Positions 1 through 5,920 of a stretch of DNA of 6,597 nt are shown here, piece after piece. The stretch lies in NCBI GenBank assembly GCA_937900675.1, contig CALCEA010000043.1, positions 1-6,597 of the forward strand, written 5' to 3'. The first letter of the stretch is position 1. Every line of letters starts with the position of its first letter. Both the position numbers and the translations under genes were made by a program. Under the pieces are notes generated by a model that was not told the origin of the DNA, made no database searches, and saw nothing but the letters and a program-made list of their open reading frames with translations. The stretch comes from an uncultured Chitinophagaceae bacterium. GTDB taxonomy: Bacteria > Bacteroidota > Bacteroidia > Chitinophagales > Chitinophagaceae.

Positions 1-191
1 TGAAAACAAAATGCTTTTACTTTATATCCCATCTCACCAAGTGATGCTGCAGCAGAAGCACCGGCTAAACCAGTACCAACTACAATCACTTCCATCTTTC
101 TTTTATTAGCTGGGTTAACTAACTTACAATGACCTTTATAATCTACCCATTTGTCATCTAATTGTCCAGCAGGTATTTTAGCGTTTAACAT
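1..191 (-). CDS. sdhA: Succinate dehydrogenase/fumarate reductase flavoprotein subunit, N-terminal part (cut by the window edge)
   Basis: The start is the ATG read on the minus strand at 191-189; 63 codons lie in the window and the rest continues off the left end. The family oxidises succinate to fumarate on a covalently bound FAD at the membrane and passes electrons to SdhB. Residues 34-44 (EVIVVGTGLAG) are the first beta strand and GxGxxG turn (G39, G41, G44) of the FAD-binding Rossmann fold, followed by a helix rich in Ala and Ser. The roughly 33 residues before this fold match the longer N-terminus of the Bacteroidota/epsilon-proteobacterial type. The FAD-linking His and the active site would lie beyond the window. 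The gene follows sdhC by 50 bases on the same strand, the usual sdhC-sdhA-sdhB order, so sdhB is expected further left. No Shine-Dalgarno sequence precedes the start. Confidence 0.93.
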   Translation of the reverse strand, partial: MLNAKIPAGQLDDKWVDYKGHCKLVNPANKRKMEVIVVGTGLAGASAAASLGEMGYKVKAFCF

Positions 192-241
192 AGTTCAATC
201 TTTTATCAATCAGTTTATGTAATAAGGTTTGTTGATCTGAA

Positions 242-940
242 TTATTTAATCCAATCAAAATAAAAACTAATAGGCATTAAAGCGAATATCAATGGAATGA
301 AAATAGCAAAGCCATATCCAATACTTGATATTAATGCATGGTATCTTCTATTGTGTACACCAATTGTTTTGAATGCACTTTGGAATCCATGCGCTAAGTG
401 ATATGCTAAAGATCCACATGCCAATACATATAATATTACGATGTATGGATTGGTGAATACTGCATCCATCTCAGCGTATAAATTATGTAATTCAACACCA
501 TTGTGATCAACAGTACCTAATGCCTTGATATTACCAATGCCACCTAATCTACTAGGTGTCCAAAAATGATAAATATGAGCAATCAAGAATAACAAAATCA
601 ATGTACCAAGGATGGCCATGCTTCTGCTATACCATTTACTACCTTTTGAATAACTTACTGCATATCCAACAGATCTTTTACTTCTGTTTTCTAAGGTTAA
701 TAAATAACCTTGATAGATATGTAAAAAGATGCCAAGGAATAACCCAATTTCTAAAACTCTTGGAACAGCATTACTGCCCATAAAATGTCCAGCTTTGTTA
801 AACATTAATCCACCATCGTTCGCCCAAATGGTAGCGTTTAACCCAGCATGTACTATCAAGAAAAGAATTAGAAAAATACCCGTGAATCCCATAATCAATT
901 TTTTTCCCACGGAGGAAGTAAACATTTGTTTAAAGGTCAT
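242..940 (-). CDS. sdhC: Succinate dehydrogenase cytochrome b subunit (b558-type single-protein membrane anchor)
   Basis: This 232-residue protein is the membrane anchor of succinate:quinone oxidoreductase, in the form where one five-helix protein replaces separate SdhC and SdhD and carries two b hemes. Hydrophobic segments are visible at about residues 15-34, 62-82, 108-127, 165-187 and 203-226. Histidines in the first four (H31, H74, H122 or H125, H181 or H184) are placed as expected for bis-His ligation of two hemes, by analogy with Wolinella FrdC; which His binds which heme is inferred. The N-terminus (MTFKQMFTSSVGKKLIMGFTG) is typical of the family, with SSVGKK before the first helix. 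It is the first gene of the operon, 50 bases before sdhA, with a TAnnTTTG box 24 bases upstream of the start. No Shine-Dalgarno sequence. Length is normal for the family. Confidence 0.93.
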   Translation of the reverse strand: MTFKQMFTSSVGKKLIMGFTGIFLILFLIVHAGLNATIWANDGGLMFNKAGHFMGSNAVPRVLEIGLFLGIFLHIYQGYLLTLENRSKRSVGYAVSYSKGSKWYSRSMAILGTLILLFLIAHIYHFWTPSRLGGIGNIKALGTVDHNGVELHNLYAEMDAVFTNPYIVILYVLACGSLAYHLAHGFQSAFKTIGVHNRRYHALISSIGYGFAIFIPLIFALMPISFYFDWIK

Positions 941-964
941 AATTGCAGATTTTTAAAATCGATG

Positions 965-972
965 CAAAAGTA
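965..972 (-). promoter_or_regulatory. Predicted -7 promoter element of the sdhC-sdhA operon
   Basis: Read on the minus strand this is TACTTTTG, an exact match to the Bacteroidota -7 consensus TAnnTTTG, with 24 bases between it and the sdhC ATG. The upstream -33 TTTG element is not convincing: the nearest candidate at the expected distance is a TTAG around 994-997. The element is seen in the sequence; promoter activity is inferred. Confidence 0.55.
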
Positions 973-1094
973 ACGAGGATTTTCTAACTACACCTAATTC
1001 GTTCTATGATTTTGAGCATCAATGTAAAATACCTTAACAAATTGTGCATTTAGATAAGGAAATGACCACTTGTATAAATTTCTCCATCCTTGGC

Positions 1095-1102
1095 TACTTT
1101 GG
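1095..1102 (+). promoter_or_regulatory. Possible weak -7 element upstream of the ABC permease gene
   Basis: TACTTTGG is a one-mismatch version of TAnnTTTG, with 14 bases before the preferred ATG at 1117. A CTTG at 1069-1072 lies 22 bases upstream and could act as -33. A second imperfect candidate, TAAATTTC, begins at 1075. Neither is strong. If the 1095 box is the real promoter, the alternative upstream TTG start at 1090 cannot be used. Confidence 0.25.
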
Positions 1103-1116
1103 CTTATTTTTACTCC

Positions 1117-2364
1117 ATGATTAAAGTGCTTACTATACTTTGGAACAGCTTTAAAATGGCTTTGCAAGAGCTTAAAGTGAATAAATTAAGAACCTTTCTT
1201 TCTTTATTTGGAATCACTATCGGTATTTTTTGCATTATCGGGGTATTGGCTACCATTGATAGTTTAAAAGCGAAGATCCAAAATGACCTTTCTAGCTTTG
1301 GTAATAATACCATTTATATAGACAAATGGGATTATAGTGGTGGGCCAGAATATCCTTGGTGGAAATTCATGAAAAGACCTTCCATGAAAGTGGAGGAAAT
1401 GGATATTATCAAGAAGAAGAGCAATTTGGCTTCCAATATGGCTTTTTTCACTTCTACACAGGCATCTTTTACGCAGGAAGAGAATATTTTAAAGGGGGTG
1501 AATATTTATGGAGTTACCAATGAATATAAAGCGGTTCAAAGTTTTAATATTGGTGTAGGTAGATATTTTTCAGAAGCTGATTTTTTAAGAGGTGGACCTA
1601 CTGCAGTTATTGGCTATAAAGTGGCTGAAGAGCTTTTTGGGAAGGCTGAAAAAGCTTTGGGTAAGACCATTTCTTATGGTGGAAGAAGGTTAATGGTTAT
1701 TGGAATTATCGAAAAACAGGGTACAGCAATTATCAATGGATTTGACTATGATAAATCTGTTTTAACTACATATAATTATTTTGCTTCTGTATTTAATCCA
1801 GATAACTCAAATCCATATATCATGGTACAAGCCAAGCCAGGTGTGCCATCTTCATTATTGCAACAAGAATTAACAGGCGTAATGCGTCAAATTAGAAAAT
1901 TAAGTCCTACTCAAGAAGATAATTTTACTTGTAATGATGTAGCTCAATTTAAAGATCAAATTGACAGTGTATTTGGATCAATTAATAGCGGTGGATGGGC
2001 CATTGCTGGATTATCTCTAATTGTTGGTGCTTTTGGTGTTGCCAATATTATGTTTGTGACAGTAAGAGAAAGAACCAGCCAAATTGGGTTGAAAAAAGCG
2101 ATTGGTGCAAAGAGCTCAACCATCTTATATGAATTTTTACTAGAGAGTGCTTTCTTATGTATTGTGGGTGGTTTAGTGGGTTTATTCTTAGTGTGGATAC
2201 TCACGGTGGCATTGGGTTCTGTGCTTCCTTTCCCTTTACATATTGCACCTAGTATTGTATTCTTGGCACTTAGTATATGTATTATTTTAGGGGTAATTTC
2301 TGGTATCATTCCAGCATCTATTGCAGCTAAAATGAATCCAGTGGAGGCAATTAGAACGAAGTAG
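1117..2364 (+). CDS. ABC transporter permease, MacB/FtsX family
   Basis: A 415-residue inner membrane permease with the MacB layout: a short cytoplasmic N-terminus, transmembrane helix 1 at about 27-48 after a KLRTFLSLFGITIGI motif, a large extracytoplasmic MacB_PCD-type domain (about 49-285), then three C-terminal helices at about 294-315, 341-366 and 378-402. The FtsX-domain signature VRERTSQIGLKKAIGA (316-331) and the C-terminal PASIAAKMNPVEAIR (399-413) are clear. Such permeases pair with a MacB/LolD-type ATPase to drive export or lipoprotein release by mechanotransmission; no ATPase gene is adjacent here, so substrate and partner are unknown. I chose the ATG at 1117. The frame is open upstream to a TTG at 1090, adding nine residues without family resemblance. 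An internal ATG at 1156 would still leave the KLRTFL motif intact. The stop lies 15 bases before tsaD, in the same frame. Confidence 0.9.
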   Translation: MIKVLTILWNSFKMALQELKVNKLRTFLSLFGITIGIFCIIGVLATIDSLKAKIQNDLSSFGNNTIYIDKWDYSGGPEYPWWKFMKRPSMKVEEMDIIKKKSNLASNMAFFTSTQASFTQEENILKGVNIYGVTNEYKAVQSFNIGVGRYFSEADFLRGGPTAVIGYKVAEELFGKAEKALGKTISYGGRRLMVIGIIEKQGTAIINGFDYDKSVLTTYNYFASVFNPDNSNPYIMVQAKPGVPSSLLQQELTGVMRQIRKLSPTQEDNFTCNDVAQFKDQIDSVFGSINSGGWAIAGLSLIVGAFGVANIMFVTVRERTSQIGLKKAIGAKSSTILYEFLLESAFLCIVGGLVGLFLVWILTVALGSVLPFPLHIAPSIVFLALSICIILGVISGIIPASIAAKMNPVEAIRTK

Positions 2365-2372
2365 TATCTTTG
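2365..2372 (+). promoter_or_regulatory. Predicted -7 promoter element of tsaD, very close to its start codon
   Basis: TATCTTTG matches TAnnTTTG exactly and begins on the base after the permease stop codon. Only seven bases separate it from the tsaD GTG. With the element centred near -7, transcription would begin about four to seven bases after the G, giving a leader of a few bases at most. No convincing TTTG lies at the -33 distance, which falls inside the permease coding end. The alternative is that tsaD is read through from the permease gene and the box is chance. Confidence 0.45.
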
Positions 2373-2379
2373 CGTTCTA

Positions 2380-3399
2380 GTGAACAAACCCATTACAATA
2401 TTAGCTATCGAATCATCTTGCGATGAAACTGCTGCATCTATTGTGGTTGAGGGTAAAATTTTATCCAATTTTATTGCCAATCAAACCATCCATGAGACCT
2501 ATGGTGGTGTGGTGCCTGAATTAGCGAGTAGGGCACATATGGAAAACATTGTCCCAGTCGTGGACGCTTCTATTAAAAAAGCATTCCCTGAATTAAATAA
2601 ACAAGAAGCTTTGGCTCAATTAGACGCCATTGCTTTTACCCAAGCACCTGGATTAATTGGTTCTTTATTAGTAGGTGCTCAATTTGCAAAGTCTTTGGCG
2701 CTAAGTTTGAATAAACCTTTGATTAGCGTGCATCATATGCAAGCGCATGTGTTGGCCAATTTAATTGATAGCCCTGCACCTCGTTTTCCTTTTTTATGTT
2801 TAACAGTAAGTGGTGGTCATACTCAAATTGTACAATGTAATAGTGCATCCGATCTTAAAATCATTGGTGAAACCATTGATGATGCTGCAGGAGAAGCATT
2901 TGATAAAATTGCAAAAATTATTGGCCTGCCTTATCCTGGCGGACCATTAATGGATAAATTAGCTCAAGAAGGAAATCCTTTAGCATTTGAATTTGCTAAG
3001 CCTAGTGTGCCTGATTTAAATTATTCTTTTAGTGGATTAAAAACAAGTGTCTTGTATTTTTTACAAAAGCAAGCACCCGATTTTATCGAAAATAACAAGG
3101 CAGATCTATGTGCTTCTGTTCAGTATACCATTGTAACCATTCTATTGAAAAAGCTTAAAAAAGCCATGCAAGAAACAGGTATCAAAGAAATCTGTATTGC
3201 AGGCGGAGTGAGCGCTAATAGTGGTTTAAGAAAGGGTATACAAGAGCTGGGAGAAAAGATGAAAGCCAATGTTTATTTACCTCAGTTTCAATATTGTACA
3301 GACAATGCCGCAATGATTGCCATTGCAGCGCATTATAAATATCTAGAAGGAGCTTTTGACAGCTTGGATGTTACAGCAAGTGCTAGATCTAATTGGTAA
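2380..3399 (+). CDS. tsaD: tRNA N6-adenosine threonylcarbamoyltransferase TsaD (Kae1/Gcp/YgjD family)
   Basis: TsaD, with TsaB and TsaE, moves the threonylcarbamoyl group from threonylcarbamoyl-AMP to A37 of ANN-decoding tRNAs (t6A) in the cytoplasm. The 339-residue length is normal. Family motifs run in order: IESSCDETAAS (10-20), PELASRAH (46-53), the metal-binding HxxxH (H119, H123), SGGHT (144-148), GEAFDK (171-176), YPGGP (185-189), FSGLKT (217-222), GGVSAN (275-280) and CTDNA (306-310), in which D308 is the expected third metal ligand. Start: a stop codon in the same frame ends at 2364 and no ATG, TTG or other GTG lies between it and the family motif, so the GTG at 2380 is effectively the only usable start. 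tsaB and tsaE are not in the window. The predicted promoter box lies just seven bases before the start, and there is no Shine-Dalgarno sequence. Confidence 0.97.
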   Translation: MNKPITILAIESSCDETAASIVVEGKILSNFIANQTIHETYGGVVPELASRAHMENIVPVVDASIKKAFPELNKQEALAQLDAIAFTQAPGLIGSLLVGAQFAKSLALSLNKPLISVHHMQAHVLANLIDSPAPRFPFLCLTVSGGHTQIVQCNSASDLKIIGETIDDAAGEAFDKIAKIIGLPYPGGPLMDKLAQEGNPLAFEFAKPSVPDLNYSFSGLKTSVLYFLQKQAPDFIENNKADLCASVQYTIVTILLKKLKKAMQETGIKEICIAGGVSANSGLRKGIQELGEKMKANVYLPQFQYCTDNAAMIAIAAHYKYLEGAFDSLDVTASARSNW

Positions 3400-3413
3400 G
3401 CTGAAATAGCTTA
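3397..3413 (+). repeat. Small inverted repeat at the tsaD stop codon
   Basis: TAAGCT and AGCTTA form a 6 bp perfect stem around a 5-base GAAAT loop. The left arm contains the tsaD stop codon and the right arm runs two bases into the -7 box of the next gene. No T-tract follows, so it is not a standard intrinsic terminator. It may be chance, an mRNA 3' end structure, or a protein site. Confidence 0.35.
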
Positions 3414-3419
3414 ACTTTG
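3412..3419 (+). promoter_or_regulatory. Predicted -7 promoter element of the ABC-F gene
   Basis: TAACTTTG matches TAnnTTTG exactly, followed by 22 bases before the ATG at 3442, which gives a leader of roughly 15-19 bases. This placement argues against the upstream TTG at 3433 as start. A TTGG at 3393-3396 is the nearest -33-like sequence but is closer than usual. Confidence 0.5.
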
Positions 3420-3441
3420 CGTCCTCAAATTATTGTTATTT

Positions 3442-5067
3442 ATGATCAGTGCTAGAAATATCACCTTGTCCTTTGGTAAAAGAGTCTTATTTGATGAAGT
3501 GAATGTAAGCTTCACCAAGGGCAATTGTTATGGAATTATTGGTGCCAATGGTGCAGGTAAATCAACTTTCTTAAAAATATTAAGTGGTGAAATTGAACCA
3601 ACCAAGGGTACGGTTGAAATTACTCCAGGTGAGAGAATGTCTTTTTTGAAACAGAACCATTTTGAATTTGATGAGGAAACAGTTTTGAATACTGTTTTGA
3701 TGGGTCATAAAAGAATGTGGGATGTAATGCATGCAAAAGATGCTTTATATGCTAAAGAAGATTTTACAGAAGAAGATGGAATTAAAGCAGGTGAATTAGA
3801 AGCAGAGTTTGGTGAAATGGGTGGATATGAAGCTGAAAGTAATGCTGCTAGTTTCTTAAGTGATTTGGGTGTGAAGGAAGATATGCATGGAATGTTGATG
3901 AAAGATATTCCTTCAAATTTAAAAGTGCGTGTATTATTAGCTCAAGCTTTATTTGGAAATCCAGACATCTTATTATTGGATGAGCCTACCAACGGTTTGG
4001 ATATTGAAACTATTGGTTGGTTGGAAAATTTCTTAGCAGATTATGAGAACATTGTATTGGTAGTGAGTCACGACCGTCACTTCTTAGATACAGTGTGTAC
4101 GCATGTTTCAGATGTTGATAGAGCTAAGATCAAAACATTTACTGGTAACTATTCATTCTGGTATGAGTCTTCTCAATTGATGGCTAGACAGATGAGTGAT
4201 AAGAATAAAAAGAACGAAGAAAAGCGTGCAGCTTTATTAGACTTCATTGCTCGTTTCTCTGCAAACGCAAGTAAAAGTAAACAAGCTACTTCTAGAAAAA
4301 AAGCTTTAGAAAAATTAACAATCGAAGAAATAGAACCTTCTAATAGAAAATATCCTGGTATTATTTTTCAACCATTAAGAGAAGTGGGTAACCAAATTTT
4401 GAATGTTGAAAAGTTGGCTTATTCTGTAGAAGGAAGAAGCTTGTTCAAAGATGTTTCTTTTTCTGTAAGTAAATCAGATAAAATTGCTTTCTTAAGTAAA
4501 GACCCTTTGGCAATTACTTATTTCTTTCAAATCATCAATGACTTAGTACAAGCTGAATCAGGTTCATATGAATGGGGTACTACGGTAACCAAAGCTTATT
4601 TGCCTGTTGAACATAATGAAGAGTTCAAAGAGCCATTGACTTTAATGGACTGGTTAAGACAGTTTGTTCCTGCTCATATCACTGATGCCGATGAGCCATT
4701 TATTCGTGGTTTCTTAGGTAAGATGTTATTCAGCGGGGATGATGTTATGAAAAAAGCTAATGTGTTGAGTGGGGGTGAAAAAGTTCGTTGTATGGTGAGC
4801 AAAATGATGCTACAAAACCCGAATGTGGTGGTGTTGGATCAGCCAACCAATCACTTAGACCTAGAAAGTATCCAAAGTTTCAACGAAGGCTGTCAAAACT
4901 TCCCTGGTATCGTATTAATGACCTCTCATGACCATACTTTCATGCAAACTGTGGCGAATAGAGTGATTGAATTAACGCCAAAAGGGGTAATTGACCGTTT
5001 GATGACTTTTGACGAGTATATGGAAGACAAAAGAGTGCAAGAATTAAGGGCAGAAATGTATTCTTAA
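3442..5067 (+). CDS. ABC-F family ATPase, YbiT type, with a degenerate second ATP site
   Basis: A 541-residue soluble protein with two fused ATP-binding domains and no membrane segments: the ABC-F class, whose studied members act on the ribosome at the E site. Segments such as FLKQNHFEFDEETVLNTVLMGHK (around 68-90, abridged) and RFSANASKSKQATSRKKALEK (271-291, in the linker between the domains) closely resemble E. coli YbiT. NBD1 has Walker A GANGAGKST (34-42), Walker B with catalytic Glu LLLDEPTN (177-184, E181) and H-switch SHD (209-211), but its signature is PSNLKVR (157-163), as also atypical in YbiT. NBD2 keeps the signature LSGGEK (442-447) and SHD (495-497), but its Walker A is replaced by LSKDPLAITY (351-360), lacking the Gly-rich loop and Lys, and its catalytic Glu is Gln (LDQPTN, Q467). 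One ATP site, NBD1 Walker with NBD2 signature, should therefore remain. I start at the ATG, not at the TTG nine bases upstream. Confidence 0.93.
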   Translation: MISARNITLSFGKRVLFDEVNVSFTKGNCYGIIGANGAGKSTFLKILSGEIEPTKGTVEITPGERMSFLKQNHFEFDEETVLNTVLMGHKRMWDVMHAKDALYAKEDFTEEDGIKAGELEAEFGEMGGYEAESNAASFLSDLGVKEDMHGMLMKDIPSNLKVRVLLAQALFGNPDILLLDEPTNGLDIETIGWLENFLADYENIVLVVSHDRHFLDTVCTHVSDVDRAKIKTFTGNYSFWYESSQLMARQMSDKNKKNEEKRAALLDFIARFSANASKSKQATSRKKALEKLTIEEIEPSNRKYPGIIFQPLREVGNQILNVEKLAYSVEGRSLFKDVSFSVSKSDKIAFLSKDPLAITYFFQIINDLVQAESGSYEWGTTVTKAYLPVEHNEEFKEPLTLMDWLRQFVPAHITDADEPFIRGFLGKMLFSGDDVMKKANVLSGGEKVRCMVSKMMLQNPNVVVLDQPTNHLDLESIQSFNEGCQNFPGIVLMTSHDHTFMQTVANRVIELTPKGVIDRLMTFDEYMEDKRVQELRAEMYS

Positions 5068-5078
5068 TCAATAAGTTA

Positions 5079-5096
5079 GCAATATTTTGCCTTTTT
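5079..5096 (+). terminator. Weak candidate terminator after the ABC-F gene
   Basis: GCAA (5079-5082) and TTGC (5087-5090) can pair around a 4-base loop, followed after one C by five Ts (5092-5096), about a dozen bases after the ABC-F stop. The 4 bp stem is weak for an intrinsic terminator, so this is tentative. The downstream rpmB has its own predicted promoter. Confidence 0.3.
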
Positions 5097-5151
5097 GAGC
5101 GTTTGAAATAAAAAAACTATAAAATAAATGGGATAGTAAGGGTTATTTACT

Positions 5152-5159
5152 TACCTTTG
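5152..5159 (+). promoter_or_regulatory. Predicted -7 promoter element of the rpmB-rpmG-DUF4295 operon
   Basis: TACCTTTG matches TAnnTTTG exactly, followed by 23 bases before the rpmB ATG. The 115-base gap after the ABC-F gene supports an independent transcription unit. No clear -33 TTTG is seen. An imperfect inverted repeat (GTAAG at 5136-5140, CTTAC at 5150-5154) overlaps its upstream edge. Confidence 0.55.
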
Positions 5160-5182
5160 CCGTCCGTAAAAATTAATTTCTC

Positions 5183-5419
5183 ATGGCTAGAGTATGTCAA
5201 ATAACTGGTAAGAAGCCGATGACTGGTAACAGTGTATCGCATTCTAATATCAAAACAAAGCGTCGCTTTCTTCCTAATTTACAGAAGAAGCGTTTCTTCT
5301 TTGCAGAAGAAGATCGTTGGATCACTTTGAAAGTATCTACTGATGCATTAAGAACTATCAACAAGAATGGTTTAGGTGCAGTAGTAAAAGATTTAAGAGC
5401 AGCTGGCGAAAAAATCTAA
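5183..5419 (+). CDS. rpmB: 50S ribosomal protein L28 (bL28)
   Basis: This 78-residue basic protein is a structural component of the large ribosomal subunit. The N-terminus MARVCQITGKKPMTGNSVSH, the central KTKRRFLPNLQKKRFFF (25-41) and the C-terminal LRAAGEKI align throughout with bacterial L28 such as the E. coli protein, and the length is the same. It has one Cys (C5) and no CxxC pairs, so it is the zinc-free form. It is the first gene of a three-gene group, 36 bases before rpmG. The 23-base stretch before the ATG is A/T-rich with no Shine-Dalgarno sequence, as usual in Bacteroidota. Confidence 0.97.
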   Translation: MARVCQITGKKPMTGNSVSHSNIKTKRRFLPNLQKKRFFFAEEDRWITLKVSTDALRTINKNGLGAVVKDLRAAGEKI

Positions 5420-5455
5420 GTAAACACAAGTAATAAAGTATAATAATATACCATC

Positions 5456-5638
5456 ATGGCACGTAAAGGAAACAGAGTTCAAGTAATATTAGAATGTACA
5501 GAGCATAAAGCAACTGGCATGGCTGGAACTAGTCGTTATATTACTACTAAGAACAAAAAGAATACTCCAGATCGTTTGGAGTTCAAGAAGTACAACCCAA
5601 TTTTGAAAAAAGTAACTCTTCACAAAGAAATTAAATAA
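5456..5638 (+). CDS. rpmG: 50S ribosomal protein L33 (bL33), zinc-free form
   Basis: A 60-residue basic protein of the large subunit, near the tRNA exit site in known structures. The core SRYITTKNKKNTPDRLEFKKYNP (from residue 26, abridged) and the ending TLHKEIK are typical of L33. Zinc-binding L33 proteins carry two CxxC pairs; here the first is C14-T-E-H17 and the second is gone (KKYNP where the zinc form has KKYCP), so zinc binding is not expected. A short insertion (HKATGMAG, 17-24) separates the first strand from SRYIT. It lies between rpmB and the DUF4295 gene, with only two bases between its stop and the next ATG. Confidence 0.96.
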   Translation: MARKGNRVQVILECTEHKATGMAGTSRYITTKNKKNTPDRLEFKKYNPILKKVTLHKEIK

Positions 5639-5640
5639 TC

Positions 5641-5814
5641 ATGGCAAAAGCAGCATCTAAAAACGCGAAAGTAAAGGATTTAAAAGCTTCTGCTGAAGCT
5701 AAAAACTGGACAAAAGTGATCAAAGCTATCCGTAGCCCAAAAACAGGCGCGTATACTTTTAAAGAGAACATTGTTCACAAGGATAAAGTATCTGAATTCT
5801 TAGCAGCGAAATAA
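5641..5814 (+). CDS. DUF4295 family protein, probable Bacteroidota-specific ribosomal protein (bL38-like)
   Basis: A 57-residue basic protein, too short for many gene callers, starting two bases after the rpmG stop, so translational coupling is likely. After a Lys/Ala-rich N-terminal tail (1-22) comes the conserved core: WTKVIKAIRSPKTGAYTFKE (23-42) with the SPKTGAYTF motif, then IVHKDKVSEFL. I recognise this as DUF4295, a small family found in Bacteroidota directly downstream of rpmB-rpmG. From memory, the cryo-EM structure of the Flavobacterium johnsoniae 70S ribosome revealed a new large-subunit protein named bL38, and I believe it is this family; I cannot confirm that here. Position, size, charge and the shared terminator all fit a ribosomal protein. 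No Shine-Dalgarno sequence and no signal peptide. Confidence 0.88.
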   Translation: MAKAASKNAKVKDLKASAEAKNWTKVIKAIRSPKTGAYTFKENIVHKDKVSEFLAAK

Positions 5815-5845
5815 TCGCTTCTATTACTTTTCGAATAATATTATT

Positions 5846-5874
5846 AAAGCTTTCCTTCTAGGAAGGCTTTTTTT
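5846..5874 (+). terminator. Intrinsic (Rho-independent) terminator of the ribosomal protein operon
   Basis: AAAGCTTTCC (5846-5855) pairs with GGAAGGCTTT (5861-5870) as a 10 bp stem with one G-U wobble, around the 5-base loop TTCTA. Seven Ts (5868-5874) overlap and follow the right arm. It lies 31 bases after the DUF4295 stop and before the ftsY promoter box, so it closes rpmB-rpmG-DUF4295. Confidence 0.88.
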
Positions 5875-5920
5875 ATAATTTATCTACGCTTTAAGTAAAG
5901 ATAAAGCATGATAAAATGAC

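Noticed and set aside
556..956. Two overlapping 75-codon open frames on the plus strand within sdhC.
   Set aside because: They lie opposite a strongly supported membrane protein gene, and their Cys/Tyr-rich or low-complexity products look like antisense translation of hydrophobic codons.
1090..1116. A TTG start for the permease gene, adding nine residues.
   Set aside because: The extra residues have no family resemblance and the ATG at 1117 is a stronger start codon. The possible -7 box at 1095-1102 also lies inside this extension.
1110..1313. A 67-codon minus-strand open frame opposite the start of the permease gene.
   Set aside because: It is a shadow of a real gene and has no recognisable product.
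1956..2480. A 174-codon open frame on the minus strand across the end of the permease gene and the start of tsaD.
   Set aside because: It is antisense to two well-supported genes, its translation resembles no family I know, and it has no promoter box or operon context.
3433..3441. A TTG start for the ABC-F gene, adding three residues.
   Set aside because: The ATG at 3442 gives the N-terminus expected of YbiT-type proteins (MISARNITLSFG), and the promoter box at 3412-3419 leaves a sensible leader to it.
4492..4842. The ABC-F gene as a decaying pseudogene.
   Set aside because: The frame is open over 541 codons, NBD2 retains its signature and H-switch, and codon use is uniform. The losses are confined to one composite ATP site.
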